Positions 1-14,200 of a stretch of DNA of 64,000 nt are shown here, piece by piece. The number at the start of each line of letters is the position of its first letter. Position 1 is the first letter of the stretch. The DNA is taken from the NCBI GenBank assembly GCA_018398805.1, contig JAGFBZ010000258.1:6064501-6128500 (forward strand). The letters run 5' to 3'. The position numbers and the translations under genes are program-made. The DNA comes from Hirundichthys speculiger (taxonomy: Eukaryota > Chordata > Actinopteri > Beloniformes > Exocoetidae). The notes below the pieces were generated by a model. It worked only from the letters and a program-made list of their open reading frames with translations. It was not told the origin of the DNA and did not search any database.

Positions 1-622
1 GATTTTTTTTTCTTTTTTTTTTTGAAAAAGTGGGGTTGTCTTGGCAGAAATACAGGATGGAACCAATTTCAAGTCAAGTTATTAGCACACAGTGCAGCAC
101 CATTTACCAATTATAAAGAGATTTCTTAAAGAAGTAGAACTGCTGATCACAATGGATGCTTGGCTACGGCTTCTAGTAATGCAGCTGGAGTTTCCCCAAA
201 TTGGCTTATCGTAGATTTGTTTGTCATGAAGAGAGTGTGAAAGTCTTTGGCAGCGCTGCTCTGCGGCCAGCAGTGGGTTTTTGTCACTTTCTCTCCTGAG
301 CTTCTAACTATCTTTGCTGTATAAAAGATACTGATTTTGTAGTAACAGAAATAATGTTCAGGTGTGGTCTTTGTATTTTGGATCTGCCCTGTAGCAAAGT
401 GCATTACATTCAGTCCCACAAGTTAGAGAGACATTTTCAAAGCCACACTGTCCATTAAAAGCCATTGTATCCTAATAAAATGTAATTGCAGAGGACACAG
501 AAGCAATAGTGAGTCTATAATCACACTGAATATCTAAACGTGAGCTTGTTAAAGATGATCTACAGTCTTGCGTCCTCTCCCTGACCCTCTTTTTCCTCTT
601 AATCATATCTCTTTTACTCCAG
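1..622 (+). other. tmem168: tmem168 intron (3' part)
   Basis: This is the end of the intron before the last tmem168 exon. It runs into a pyrimidine-rich tract (about 580-620) and an AG acceptor at 621-622. The reading frame of the following exon has no family-like residues before this point. I see no other gene or recognisable repeat here apart from the T-rich tract at the very start. Confidence 0.75.
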
Positions 623-1173
623 GAAGTGAGAGTTTCCACTTGGCCCAGTTGCTGGAGATGTGGAAGGAGAGAAACGCCGACCACTGTTCCCGCCTCATCA
701 TTGTCCTGGACACAGAGAACTCCCTGCCCTGGATAAAAGAAGTGCGCAGGGTGGACGGGGTCTTTGTGGCAGTTCAGGGGGCCGAGCTGCTGGCCTCCAA
801 CCTGGACCCCGAATCCGGGGGCGCCCCCTTGCTCGGCGACTTCACTTCTGAATGGGTGGAGTTCAACTGCAACCCAAACAGTGACAGCCACTGGTCTGAC
901 AAGGGAAGGACTGTTACGGTGATGTATGGCTTATCCAAACCCTGGAGCGACTACACGCTCCATCTTCCCACCGGGAGTGACGTAGCCAAGCACTGGAAGA
1001 CCCACTTTCCCAAGGCTACGTATCCGTTGGTGCATCTGTCCAACTGGTGCTGTGGCCTCAATCTCTTCTGGCTGTGCAGTGTGTGTTTGCGCTGCTTCAG
1101 GAGGTGTAAGCTAGCCTGGTTCCCTCCAGCTGTACTGGACACTGGACAGGGCATTAAACTGGTTCACTCATAG
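623..1173 (+). CDS. tmem168: Transmembrane protein 168, last coding exon (C-terminal ~182 residues)
   Basis: This is the terminal exon of tmem168, a multi-pass membrane protein of poorly defined function (about 700 residues in mammals, known from the family). The exon begins after the AG at 621-622; its first two bases finish a codon started upstream, and it ends at TAG 1171-1173. Family-like stretches are seen in order: [56 protein letters not shown], a hydrophobic Cys/Trp-rich stretch ([12 protein letters not shown]) that may be a membrane segment, and the C-terminal [12 protein letters not shown]. The exon has higher GC than its surroundings and an intact frame, unlike every other region of the window. 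Earlier exons lie upstream of the window. The ORF could be extended upstream to an ATG at 568, but those codons are intronic and precede the acceptor. It could be either teleost paralogue if two exist. Confidence 0.93.
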
Positions 1174-2692
1174 TTACCAGGAGAAAACACATTCAACAGC
1201 TAGAGTCGTGCATGTGCAAAAACATGGACACGTGCGTTAAAAAGTAGAAGCTGTGGCCTTCAAACCCTCAATTTTTTTTACATAGTGTTTTATTGCTGTG
1301 ATACAATACAATGTTCTGACTATATATTAGAAAAAGGTTGGCTCAATATATTTCCATTAATTCCAATTCAAATGTAGCAGTTGAAGCAATCAGAATGAAG
1401 AAAGAGGTGTATTGCATAATTTTGGGATATTTTATATATAATGAGGAGAAAACCTTTTCTTACTTGGGAACAGTGTGTAATTATTATTATTCTTTTTTTA
1501 TTTTGGTTCTAACTTTATTTCCTCTATTGTCAAGGCAAGATCTTTTTAGGGCTGTGGTTAGGCTTTTTTCCTTTTTAAGAAAGCTATAAGTGTTTTAATT
1601 CTTATCTTTAACATTGCCTTAAAGAGATATTCTGGACCACCATGCCTTTTTTTTTTATTTTAAATATACGGATCTGTTGTTTATATCCACTGTGTCCATA
1701 CCTTGCCTTTTGGTAGTCTTAACTTAAACTTATTTGGTTGTGCCAAAGCTTTTCAACAACATGCATAAAATGGCTATAAATAATTAACAGTTTGTCATTT
1801 TTGTTATAGAATCTTAAACACTTAAATCCACACACAGTTCTACCCTGAGTGAAGATACATTGGTTCCTTTTGCTCTAATTCAAGGTGAAGAAGCCGTTTC
1901 AGCCGTTCAGGTTTTCCATCAGTTTGTATTTACCACGGCGAGAGCCGGTGAATCGCCACGCAAAGCAATAAATCAAGAAAGTCCCAATACTTTGCACTTG
2001 TGCACTGAACTTCAAAAGCCATTTTCTCTTTGCTGTGTTATGTCTTTGTTTCTTATGCATCCTGATGCTGCCTTTAAGGGTGTTTCACTCTGTTTCATAA
2101 GAGGTCAAATCCCTCATGTGCCTAACATGTCTTAAAATGTCAGAAGAAGATCTAAATAATAAACTGATAAAACAGTGCTTTTTGATTAAGAAAGTTAATA
2201 TATGCTGGGGAAAATGGAAGAGAGATGTGATTCATTAAATCTAAGTGGAGCAAACAATAGAACAGGAAGGAGGAAGAACGCCACTCCATCAGCCATTTGA
2301 TTCTTAGCAGGGTTTGGCTCTGCTCATGCCAGGAGCTTTTACATAGCTAGGTTTCAGTAGACCTTTAACAAAAAAAAAAAGCGGATATTCAAAGCAACAT
2401 TTCTTCTCAGCATTCACACAACAAGAAGAGCAGGTTGGAGGAGCCCAACCAGCTTCAACAACTATGCACCACGTCTTACATGAACGTAAAACTACTTTGC
2501 GCATTTGTGCAACAGCGGCAGTCTGAAAACGTACAGGCGGTGTCCTGTGTGACTGTTTTTCTTTTTGCATTGCTGTGACCTGCAAGCTACAGTTAAAAGG
2601 TTAGGTTAGCTATTCATGTATATAGCAAGAAACATTTGAAGAATATTAGATTACAAGATGGATTCACCTCCAAAACTGGATTAGGTAATAAA
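1174..2692 (+). other. tmem168: Probable tmem168 3'UTR with candidate poly(A) signals
   Basis: The sequence after the tmem168 stop is AT-rich, with T-tracts typical of a long 3'UTR. AATAAA occurs at 1967-1972, 2158-2163 and 2687-2692. Which of these is used cannot be told from sequence alone, so the end given is an upper estimate. Short ORFs inside it show no family resemblance. Confidence 0.4.
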
Positions 2693-3225
2693 ACAGCTGC
2701 CTCTGAGGCCCACAAGATAAGCTGAGTCAGAGCCCAGCGCAGCAGCAGGCCGTCTCCAGCACACACACCAACGCTGACGCGTGTGTGGATTTACACAGTC
2801 GGTTCTTGACTTCTTTCTTGCTTCATCCATAGCTGAGCCTTGTTTCTACCTTTTGCCAGTGTTACTGCATCGACACTGGTTACATCAAGAGTTTCAGTTG
2901 TCATTTTGTCCCATACTTTCTGGATATGTGTTTTAAGGTGTGCTACATTGTAGGGTCACTGTTTTATTTACCAATTGTATTTATTTTTAATTCTCTCCAC
3001 GTTGTCTTTGTGGTACAGGGTAGAAGTCTCGGCAGGACAGTTCAATAGCCATGCCCTCTCTTCCTCAGCCACACTTTTGATGGTGTGTGCAGAATGTATC
3101 TTTTCAATGTTTTGTTAAAAAAAAAAAAATGCATGGACGTCCTTTAAAAAGATGTCTTGAAGGCAGCATATGTTGCTCTAAAATCTCACTGTACTTTTCT
3201 ACATTAAAGCTGCAATCACAAAAGA
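2693..3225. other. Non-coding stretch, nothing recognised
   Basis: No supported gene or repeat family. It contains short A-runs (for example near 3117-3130) but no coding-like frame. Confidence 0.5.
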
Positions 3226-3665
3226 GTGACTAACTTCTGATCATGGTGTGGATGCAACACCAAACTATCACAGAGGTCAGCTTTTGGTGTCGTTGCTGAT
3301 AACAGCCTGGACGGTCCATTTCGTTCTTAAGCCAGAGCAAGCGGCGCCATCTCTTCCAAAACAGTTGTGAAATTCTGACTGGTCTCGCATGTTTTCTGCA
3401 TGATGGTGCCTCTGAGTTCAGAGATGTCAACATCGCTGGTCCTGGTGGCCCTTTTTCTATATCCTGCTTTTGGAAGCAGAATATGGAATATTAATCTGAT
3501 CACAATATACAGTTCCACTGTGTGGTGGTCCATTTCAGTTGCCTCTAAGCCCAAAGATCTTGATGCCGCCTATTGACATTGTTAACATATGGCTTCTTTT
3601 CTGTGCACTGCAGTTTTAATCAATGTTTGTGAGTTTAGCCCTGTGTTGTAGAACATGACAAAAGT
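3226..3665 (-). pseudogene. Tc1/mariner-type transposase relic (internal part, partly duplicated)
   Basis: Read on the minus strand, this resembles the middle of a common teleost Tc1-type transposase gene. In order it has a segment around GAAGCCATATGTTAAC, the block GGCTTAGAGGCAACTG followed by ACCACCACACAGTGGAA, and further on GGACCGTCCAGGCTGTTATC. The segment with the TCAGAGGCA motif appears twice (about 3470-3570 and 3330-3450), as if duplicated or composed of two overlapping relics. Frames are broken by stops and shifts. No terminal repeats were found. The same family recurs at 9190-9440, also on the minus strand, so both are old fossils. The family is recognised by eye. Confidence 0.6.
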
Positions 3666-6600
3666 TTCTCAAAGTAAGTTCTTAACCGTGTGGTTACAGT
3701 ATATCAGCGAACACAAACACAAACTTTCATGCTTTTTTTCTTGGATACAATTGTGTTATTGTCAATCTATGTTTTGATCCAAACAGGACAGAATTATGTT
3801 TCTACAACTCTAAGCCATAATAAAACAGGTTTCTCTATGTCCTTCACAGTTTACTGACATCCAACAGGCTAAATGTATTGTCCTTTCTGGGGATTAGAAA
3901 TTTTAATGAGAGGAGAGAGTAGATATTCTGCCGCATCACAGCTCCCAATTTTTTTTTCTTTTTTTCGCCCATCCTTCCAATAGGCCTGTTTGCTCTGACA
4001 CTGAAATGTCAAAGTCATTATCTCAAATTACAAGGGCGTTTAGTAGCCGTTTAACTGCAGAGAGGCTGCCCAAATCTCCCTGCTGTCAGGGAGCTATCTC
4101 AATATTCTCTCTGAGAACCGTATGGTCATTTTAATATCACAGCTTGTAATGAACACCACATTATTTGGCAGGAAGCTCACAAACCACTTTTCTTATCCAA
4201 CAGGACAGGCAGGACACTGAATAAATATATATATATTTTTTGACAACTTCAGTAACTATTATTAGATCGTTTCAACATAGCTGGGGCAGATGAGCCTTTA
4301 CAGACGGGGAAAAGTTTTCATCCCCCGAACGTTCATTGTCATAAGAATGTCAGCGAAAGTACATAAATTTTAGATTTCAGGACAGAGATATTAAACGATT
4401 ATTAATGGTTCATGAATTGAAGTTACTCCAAGCAACGTTTTATGACCCGCTGCAGAAGTGGGGTCAGACGTAGCAGACCTTGTAGTCTCAGTTATTACAC
4501 ACTTGACTCTTTGGAAAGTGAAGGTCAAGATTACAAAAGGATAAAGGAGTTGAGTGTATTTTGTGTGCGTAGGCATCTTTACTGTCTTGCCTCATCGTTA
4601 TCTTGGCCATATTTTCTCATAATCCTTCTCTATGCCTGTTTTATCTGAAAAGGAAGCTAGCACAGATTAATGCTGGATGTAAATATCTGCCGCACACACT
4701 CGAATCAGAATGGAATCAATTTTCTTTTTCAGTGATTGCTCGGTCTGAACTCATCCTAGATCAGTCTGAGCTGTTATATAAGCAGCCAAACATGCTCAGT
4801 ATGAGCCAGACGATGCTGATATTCATGCTGGATTCAATTTAAAGTGTAAATCGCAGGCTAACAAGACTGTCAGCAGTCTGTGCGGGATCGGAGGTTCGGT
4901 AATTAAGTGTGTTGTCACAGTTGGGTTGAGACGGGACAGGACGAGGATGAACGCGGATTGTGAAACAGATGAGCTTCCTATTCTCATCTCACATCTGGGA
5001 GCCCATATGTCTCCTTAAGTCAGCCAAGATTTAGGATCGTTAAACTCACATTCATACTAAAAGCCAACCAAATATTGGAGGAAGTGAGGTAAAAGCCAAT
5101 AACCGAGCACACAATTTTTGGCAAAAATATAAAAATAACAGTGCTAATTTAAGAAAACACAAATTCAGGAAAGCTGCAGAATAGTAATTCTGCATTGGCA
5201 GGTACTTCCAGTTGGCAATCTGGGAGAGTCTACTGAATTTGCTAATTCCAGTCACGTTTTAGACATGTAAAAAAACAAATGTGTAGATTCTTGTGATTAT
5301 TTTCAGATAATTCAAATTAATGTGCATGCGACATCTCATTTACTGATTCCATTTGTCCCTAAAACTCCCCCACAGTTGACCCCAAAACTCCTCTACTGAT
5401 GTTTTATGAGCTCCTAATCTAAGCACTCCTTGCTTAGTTTATCATGATCATGTGGACTAGAGTGGAACAGTAGTTATGGAAATCTAAATATAATTTAATA
5501 CATCCAAAAAAGAAAAAAAAATTCCAAACTTTAGTTTCAATTGATATATATGGATAATTAAATTATCTATTTTTTTGACTCTTCACAGATCCCATTAATC
5601 CAGTTGCCTTATTCAAGATTAGATCCCAAGTTTTAAGGGAAACTAACAGCTCAAGTGACGCTAGTTTTTTGTGACTATGCATTGTAAGAGTCCCCTTCTC
5701 TCTGCACAAAAGCATAAAGGAGATTAATTTTCTTGTGTAATTACTTGGTTACCAAACGTAGAAGAGTTTGCACACGTCATTGCTTTCTGTGGCGGTAGTA
5801 TGCATATTGTATGAAACGCATCATAATGTCGATGGAACTCTCAGTGTGAGAAATTGGTGGTATGATGTGACAGTGTGTGAACAGGTTTAATTGCTTGACT
5901 CTCTGCAAATGTGTGTTCTAGATATTTCCATGCTGCAGTGTTTGCATAGTGGGTGTGCAGCCACTTAAAAAAAAAAAGTTGCTGTCAGTACAATTGCAAG
6001 CTAATACCTTTAGTCACTGCTGCACTCATGTACAGCTTGCACATAAAATCTGCCATTGTGGCACTTTCTGACAAGACTCTGTGGGGTTACAGACACAATT
6101 CCTTATGCTTTAAAATGTAACCAATCTGAAAGGAAATATAATAATTTATTCTACGTCCAGCCACAGATTTTATTTTTACTTAATACATCATGTAGGCTGC
6201 TACTGGTACTAGCTTGTACAGATGAGAAGAAAAAGCTTTGAATGTGAACTTGTACCAAATATTTTAGCATGCCATGCTGTTAAATTATTGTGTTTTTGAG
6301 TGTTTCTTTTATCTGTAGCTACTCTTATCTAAAGCCCATCGGGCTATTAGCTTAAAGTATGAATTTACTGTTAGCTGACAATATTAGCATAAGTTGTTAA
6401 CTGAAAATGTTACGTATTCATAATCTGAAAGACACTCACCTCAGTTTCATTTAACTTAACTGTAACATTCTTTCTCCCAGGCTGTTACTAAATGTTATGT
6501 TGAAAAAAATGGCTTTTAAAAATAATTAGCATGACTGAGGAAGCTAACTCTACCTGTCAATAGTATGTCACTTGACCTTGACTGATCTCGAGTTTCATTG

Positions 6601-9189
6601 AGGTCTTTAAGTTAAACAGTAGACAGTAAATATGGACACAAACTTCAACCAGAAACAGATAACTTAAATCTACATATATTGTAACTAAGTGCAGGTTTAT
6701 ATATATAGTTTCTGTAGACTGTGACAGACTGATCTAGACAGGACTGGTCTGCAAAGCTTTCACATCTTTATGAAATCCTGTTATTAGGCAGAATAAGTCA
6801 GACAGAATTAATGTCGGCCCAGCCTCCTGCAGCGTCTCTCTATTGACTCCCGTCGTGCTTCGAAATTGTCTCTCCGGCTAAGGCAGTGCTGATGCATGTC
6901 TCACCTAAACCTGCTCCTCCCATATTCAGTCTATCTGACTGCCATCAAATGGGGTCTGGAGCCGCGCTCTGGGTCTCTTTTCAAGCATGATATAACAGCG
7001 TACTGAGGCGCTGACCGCAGATGTACCTGTTGGCCGCCTGTAACGAGCAGTCAACTGGCTTAAAGCGTAGCTCAGCCACTGAATGAACAGGGATTAGGGG
7101 ATGGTTGCTTCACAAGCTGATAGATTTAGAAGAGGCATTTTTGCTCTCCTGCATGCTTATCATGGACCGTGTTTACTTCTACGCTCATAGGAAACTGCTT
7201 GTCCTGTGCAGGTACCTTGTGCACAAAAGTGTAGCTTTTAAAGCCATTCGCTATGAGATAGATTCAGGATTCATAGCATGACCTTTGCCCAGAGGCAGAG
7301 AAAATCCTTAAGGAGATTTGAGTGTGACTTCTTTGAAAATAAAAGAATCCTTTTGTGAAAAGAACCAAAGCGAAACCATAACCAAAGCTATGTAAAATGT
7401 TGATATTATTTGTGAATATACACTTGTCCCTGACTTGCTGGTCTTTGGATTTTCTGTGTTGGCGTGACGCTGATATTTTCTCTCTTTCTTTGTGTATACG
7501 TGTTATGCCAGTGGAACCTCAGGAGGTTTAGCAGGAGCTCATTTGATTGCAGGCTTGCAGCTGGTTCGTGCCATTAGCCAGCCGGGTTCCAGGTGAAGAG
7601 AAGGAAAATAAAACATTAAAAAAAATCAAGGAATGGGGAGGAACGATGATGTGATACATGATATGTGGTAATGGTGGAGAAGACAGGCAAGCCACAAAAA
7701 AGGGAAGTGGCAGTTTGAGGAAATCAAGTCCTTAAGTGTATCATAGTAAATCAAGGGGAGAGACAAAACCATACCTGTCCTTTAATGATCAAACAAACAT
7801 CCACCCTCTCAAATAGCCTTTCATTCTGGGGTTTGGGATTTCTGTGTTTTCTGCAAATACGTACATATGATGCTCACATACATGCTACTTTGTGTTTGCT
7901 CACACAGATGGTAATGCCAGAGTTTACTGTGGGAATTGAAAGCAGGATGAAGCCTCGGCGCAGTTAAACTGCTGCGATCACAGCCTCATGCTTTTGGGTA
8001 ATTGGGCAACGGCATGGAATAGCCTAATTTAGAGGCAGATAACTGCACAGCTGTGAACAAAGGGAAATACTCAGAAAGGGCCTGGATATGATCAGAATAG
8101 GTGTAAAGATAAAAAAAGAAACAACAAAAAGAAAAGGAAGCACAAAAATACAATCCCAGAGAACGCCCCTGTCATCCCCGTGCAGAATGGGAGCTTTCCA
8201 GACTTATCTGTTTTGGCTGAAACGAAGCTGCCTAGAGAAAGTGAATCACCAAAAAAGAAAATGAAAATGAGGCGGAGCAGCGAGAGAAGAGAGCAGGCAA
8301 TGATGATGAGAAAAATGTGAAGACAGACAAATGAGAAAGCAACCAAGGGACAAAGTATGGTTTTGGCTGTCAAGCGATATGTGAAGAGAAGCTAGCTTTT
8401 CTGCCATTCGCCCATCTGTACATGTTTGAGCCAATTATACAGGTTTACTAGAAGCCTCAAAGGCTTGAATCAAGGCAAATGGACTTCCTTTTCTTGGTTC
8501 TTGAAGATAGTTCATCTTCCTACCGGAAGAATTCCTCATTTCCATTTAAACTCAGGCTTTATGCTTTTATGTCACTCATGGCGCAACATCAGTTGAAGAA
8601 TTAATTAATGAAATTATCAAAATATCCCAGACTGGAAGTTTGTGCTTCCATAACTCCCTAAAAATATATAGAAGAAGATCTCAAGTCTGATCAACTTAAT
8701 TGATGACAGATGAGCAACATGAATGGGTACAAGAGATTCTATAATATATAAGAGATACAAATGGAAAGGTCATTGCTCTGTAATAGTATGTGTGGTTAAT
8801 TCATCCAAAAAATTAGAAGTAATGTTTTCCAGATTATTGCTGCAAAGACTGTGGGGATTTCATCCCTGGTGGCATAAAGATAAACCAAAATCAATCAGAT
8901 TTATCGGTAAAGATGTAATTACATCAGAATGTCGATCAGTGGATCGAAAACAAAGTATATTAAGAACCTTTCTGCGGTTTCTGTTCATTTGGAAATTGAT
9001 CATTTGTTAATGCATTATTTATTTTAAGACAGAATAGAGGCTACCTGAGTAAAAGTAAAAGTAGCAGCTTTCCAGCCTGAGCAGCCATCAGAGTCAAATA
9101 AATGTTAAAATATGTTTGGGTTCAGAGAGGAACAGGGACCAGGGGAGGTGACAACAATACAATGCACTTTAATCTTCACATTTTAAAAC
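3666..9189. other. Gene-poor AT-rich DNA, nothing recognised
   Basis: I see no exon with both family resemblance and splice signals, and no intact mobile element. The sequence has ordinary AT-rich intergenic or intronic composition with short poly-A and poly-T runs (for example 3950-3965, 5506-5520, 5968-5978). Short ORFs in both strands look like chance. Some parts may be conserved non-coding DNA, which cannot be judged from one sequence. Confidence 0.5.
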
Positions 9190-9440
9190 TTAGCCAGTAA
9201 CCTGGATGGTTCATTTAATCTCCAATTCAGAGCATGCAACACCAATTTCTTCCAAAAGGTTGTGGGATAATGACTGGTCTAGCATTTCTCCACTGTGTGA
9301 TGGTCCAAGCAAGATGCCTCTGAGTTCAGAGATGTCGGCATCACCCCTGAGAAAGATGAACACAAGGCTTCTTTGTGGAAATGTAAAACTTTAATTGACA
9401 TGTGTGAATGTAACTCTCCATTTGTTGCACTTGACAAAGG
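9190..9440 (-). pseudogene. Tc1/mariner-type transposase relic (internal part)
   Basis: On the minus strand this carries the same block order as the relic at 3226-3665: GGAGAGTTACATTCACA, AAAGAAGCCTTGTG, ACATCTCTGAACTCAGAGGC, GGACCATCACACAGTGG, TTTTGGAAGAAATTGG and AACCATCCAGG. These correspond to the region between the helix-turn-helix and catalytic parts of a teleost Tc1-type transposase. The frame is broken (missing bases around the TGG/GTC block) and both element ends are absent, so it is a fossil fragment. Confidence 0.65.
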
Positions 9441-11232
9441 CTTCTTTAAATAGTTTAATTATATTATTAAAGATGGAGAAATATGCTAATTCTCCTCACT
9501 CTTTCCTTGAAGAATGTTGTTTTTAAGCATTTCATACACTACAATGTCTTTGGACTTCAGTTAAGTATATAATTTTCATACTATATTTATCATTGCAGTC
9601 TGTTTGCATTTACACTTACAAATATGCAAGCTTTCCTGGAAATTGGGTTGTAGGACAGAAATGCAAAATCAGAGGACTGCTGGTTTAATTAAGAGAAGTG
9701 GGAGTCTCGGTAAGCAAAACAAAATAAGAATTTGTAACACAAAATTAAACATTTTTTTTTCTAAACTGCACAGCCTTAGTCTTCAGCCAACATGACTTAT
9801 TTTCATGTATTAATTCCAAAGAAAAATTAACTCAAATTGTGCTGTTACTGAACCTTGTAATTGCGTCATAAAAATCTTTAGTAACATTTGTTTTGAATAA
9901 AAACAACAGGCATGTCATGAGGAAATTAACAAATGCAGCTTTTTTGTAAATTTCCCAAGTGATCAAGTTGAATGTGTGCTCGACCCAATCACCCCGTCTC
10001 TCCACCTGAGAAGCTATTGCATTTGAAAGTATGAAATGCACTACATGAATGAAGTTTGTCTGAATAATTCAAGTTGTTTCTTAGTCAAACCATAGAGCAT
10101 CTGCTTTAGAAAACAACTCCTGTGGCAACATTTTAACGATTCCTTCAAGGACACTCATATTCAAACTGATGTCTGAAATAGCTTTTTTTTTTCTTGATGG
10201 CCGTCTTTAATGATTTTTCTTCCCTTGACCATTAATCTGCTGCTGGCCTTCCTTAACTATTTCTCCTTGAGCTGCTAAGCTCCTGTCTTAGGTTGAGCTG
10301 CTTTATCGCCCCACTGTTGATCATATTTGGTTTGAGCGAACCGAAGGGCCGTTTGAAAACATGACCAGATGCATATTCAGTTGACTCATTCGCCAAATAG
10401 GAGAGACGCTTATTCATCTCTACTCTGAAAATTTTTGCAACAGCGATTTTTGGATATCATCTGCCTTACTTGAAGTGAAAAGAATAATGAAATCCTTTTG
10501 TAAATAGGTTTACAGTGAGGAGGAATATCGGTGTGTCTGTGAGCTCGCTCAAATGAAAAGCTTTTACTTGTAATTGTATTCTAGACAAGACGAGGAAATA
10601 CTAAATAAATCAAATCTATGTCATGGTGCCTATCACGTCTCATGTGCATTTGGAAACCAGGCACTCTGTTAAGTTCTTATTCACAGCTCAAAATCAAGAC
10701 AGTGCTAATAGCCAAGTAGTTAAATTGATGACACCTTACCTTTGGCTATATCCCCCATCAATGAAAAGACCACGCCCTAATTATACATAGGTTACATTTA
10801 TTGCTTTACATAAATTCACCTGATGCGGTAAAAAAAATAAATAAATAATTAAATAACCCCTTGTACTCAGGAGCAAAGGAGACCAAAACTGTATTTTGAA
10901 CCTGGCTTCAAATATATTTATTCAAACTGACCCACTTTTGGAGCTAGCTCCCAGTGATGAGTCCTGGAAACTAAACTACAAACTAAACTTCCTGGTTGCA
11001 TCAAATTCGCAAGTAGTGATGTAACCCCTTGGTTGGTTCCTGTCAACCTGTGTAGGCTAGCAAGTGCTAAGCAAGTTTAACTTTGTGCCAAATGGTTTTG
11101 TAAAGTATATAGTTGACCAGCTGTTCTTTACCCTTTAGCATCGTGGCTGTTGAAATGTTCATTCATGCATTTATACTTGTTAGGCTGGTGTTAGTTTATA
11201 TGCTTTTGTTTGCCTGCGTTTACTTACATACA

Positions 11233-11293
<61 letters not shown>

Positions 11294-14200
11294 TGTGTGT
11301 GTGTTAGCATGTCAGCTACACCTCAGCTAACTAGGCTGTTATGTTGAGTGCAGGTGTTTCACTACCCACTGCTGTTGTAAACTAGATTGCTTCTTCAGTT
11401 TGCAATAAGTGCATATAAAATGGTAAGTTACCTGTAACATACAGGTAGATCAAAGAAAATCTCAAAGCTTTGGGACAGAAATTAAAAACCAAACCAAAAG
11501 ATATAGAAATGAAAAGAATATGTGACAGAATAGTAGAAACAAAAGAACAGTTAAAGGAAATGGGATATATATGCAAAAAAGCTTGACATTAACTGTTATT
11601 AACACTAAAGCAGGAGAAAATAAAGTGACAGAGAAGAAGTAGTTATGGGCTGATTGATTATGGGATGAGTGTATAAAAGTGATATTCGATCTACATTGAG
11701 GGAAAAGAGGGAGGAGGTGCAAGTAGAGCAAAGAACATGTCTTTTGAAAGGACTGAATGACACACCCAGTCATCAGTCCAGATATCAGTCCAGCTGGAAA
11801 CTTATGGTCCCATCCAAAATCGAATCTTAAAAATTTGATTATTCTATTGCTAAACAAAAAAGCAGGAACCTGGCAAAGACTAGTTTTCTTAAATCCAGTC
11901 AATGAAAAGCTTTTAAGCTGTAGTAAAAGGAGGTGCAACAAAATAATAATTTTGTTTTGTGTTTTTTTTTCCTTGTCTGGGTCTTATTATTCCATAATTT
12001 CAAAAAAAAACAATATTTACAACATTTTTATTCAATTTAGTTTAGGTCTTTTTTTTTTTCGAACTTTCAGCTTTCATATCTTAAACCACTTACTCAATGG
12101 ACCCACCGTGAAGCTTTCTTCATGCATCGGTGTTTTCAGAAGAAATAAGCTATGTATGAAGTCAAACGTGACGAAATCACATCACCCTTTGAGATGAGTA
12201 TCTACACCTTGGGGTCTTGAATGACTAAGAAAGATCAACAGATCCATGAGAGAAACGCTGCAAATGTAGACTGTATTTCATTTTAATGTGAAGGATAAGA
12301 AGCTTGCCTGCAAGAAAATATAAAAAATCTATTTAGTGTACCTCACATGTCAAATTCAATTTATTTGTCTAATACTGTCACAGATTTTCCTGTGATTCTG
12401 TTAGCCTGTCATGATAAGGGTTCATATTTACCACATGTGAGTTGGTTTTAACTTCATCTTAGGTTATCAAGGTCTCTTTTTGTTGGTTATTTTTTGATAA
12501 TCAGGAGAAGATAAATAAAAGTCAGGTCCTGACCTGCAGAAAGAAGCAGCTGCCAGTAGGTGCATGTTTTCTTTATTTACTCATCAATGATGTTTACCAG
12601 CGGCTCAGAGATTGAAGTGGCAACCTCAGGGACTGACTTTTATTACTCGTGGGTCCTTTTGTATTCCTGGCTGTCCGCTGTGAAAAAGCTTTCTATTGAT
12701 TGTCTCTGAGGAGGGAAGGGGAATTTGGAAACATATGCAGGCGCTGAAAAGGCATAGCTGGGTTAGCAATCTCTAAACAGGGCATCGGCTACTTTAAGCT
12801 TTGAAAAGTACTTTAATGACTCACACTGTCACCTGCTTTTTGTCCTTGTTGTTGTCATACTTTCTTTTCTTTTTTTAACATGGCATGTTGTCCCTGCGAC
12901 GTGTACACCGTGTGTTTATATGACTGCACAGATGCATAGCACGTATGTTCGCATTCCAAACACGTTTACTTGGGTGCACATTTACTGGCCTGTGCTACAT
13001 CACGGGGAATTAACTGACTGGATAACTTAAGCTCTCACCGTGTTAATTAAAACAGCTCGCACTCGCAGTGATGGAGCGACCATGGCAAGACTGTAATTAA
13101 TTTCTGAATGGATGCTTTGTGGACACAAGGATGTTCTGTGAACTACCAGTTGCGAAACATCCTGTGTAGTTATGCTAAGGTGCCGTTTCTAAAAGTGATT
13201 AATTAATTAATGTTGAGCTGAACAATAAATTAATCTCTAGTCCCGTCAATATCACTGCAGGCTCACTGTTTTATTGTCTTTCTGTTTAGAAAGACCGCAT
13301 TTGCTCATGAGTCATTAACATATATCAGAAGCAAAGAAAAACATCGAAGTATTTCCATTGGCAATCTTCAGAGGCTTGTAAACTGCATTCCCAGTGGTAG
13401 GTAATAAATTCATGAGCTGCATCACATTTCTCTATAACAAGGTAAGGAGGCAAGATTTTGCCAACAGGACGTCCTTGCCAGCAGCCATATTATCAGTCAA
13501 TAATGAATTTAGATGACCGATGTGATGAAGAAGAAATGGTCTCACCCTCCGAATACAAACTCTAAAAAAATCATATGCATTCATGGTTCCTTCAACTGTG
13601 TTTGGCTTGTGAGTTTGCATGTGTCTTCTTCTTCTTCCCTTCTGCTGTGTGCCTGTTATGTGGTGCACGATCCAAGGAAAAGCCTGAGCCAGAAATTGAG
13701 TGCAAGGGACGTGAGGCATCACCCTGCCGAGCTCCTCACCCCGCCATTCATTTCCATCAAGCCCTGTAATAATGCTTGTGCTCACAGTTCAAATTGCTTT
13801 CTGCCATCGGGGTCGGTACAGCTTGACTGCAGGATGGGGGAAGGTGTTGTTTCTGTCGCTCGAAGCCTGTGGTCAGCTATCATGCTACAGTCACGTTAGT
13901 GAAGTGATTTATTTGCGCAGAGAAACGAAGCAGTCCTCATAATACAGGTTTACAGCACAATGATGGAGTGGCCTCCAGGCACGCTGTATTTCTACAGTCC
14001 TCCTCTTTCACATTGCTCCTTCTCACCTTTTGCTACGCACAAAGCACTTAATTTATTGGTGCTGTGATGTTATGAATAATTCAGTCACGTTTTTTTTTTC
14101 ATAGGGTGCTTTTACACCATGCAACAGCATTACATAGACAAACGTTTGTCCTCTTTTTCTAACTGAGCTGCCGGCATTCGTTCGTAAATATGAGAGTGAG

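Noticed and set aside
568..622. Upstream ATG (568) extending the tmem168 frame
   Set aside because: It lies before the pyrimidine tract and AG acceptor at 621-622 and its 18 codons do not resemble the family, so they are intronic.
11462..11941. 159-codon minus-strand ORF
   Set aside because: Composition is dominated by F/L/S from A/T-rich DNA, with no domain, no splice context and overlap with a plus-strand ORF of equal quality.
13432..13899. Overlapping 117- and 128-codon ORFs on opposite strands
   Set aside because: Neither shows a motif or coding bias over the other; most likely chance in a less AT-rich stretch.
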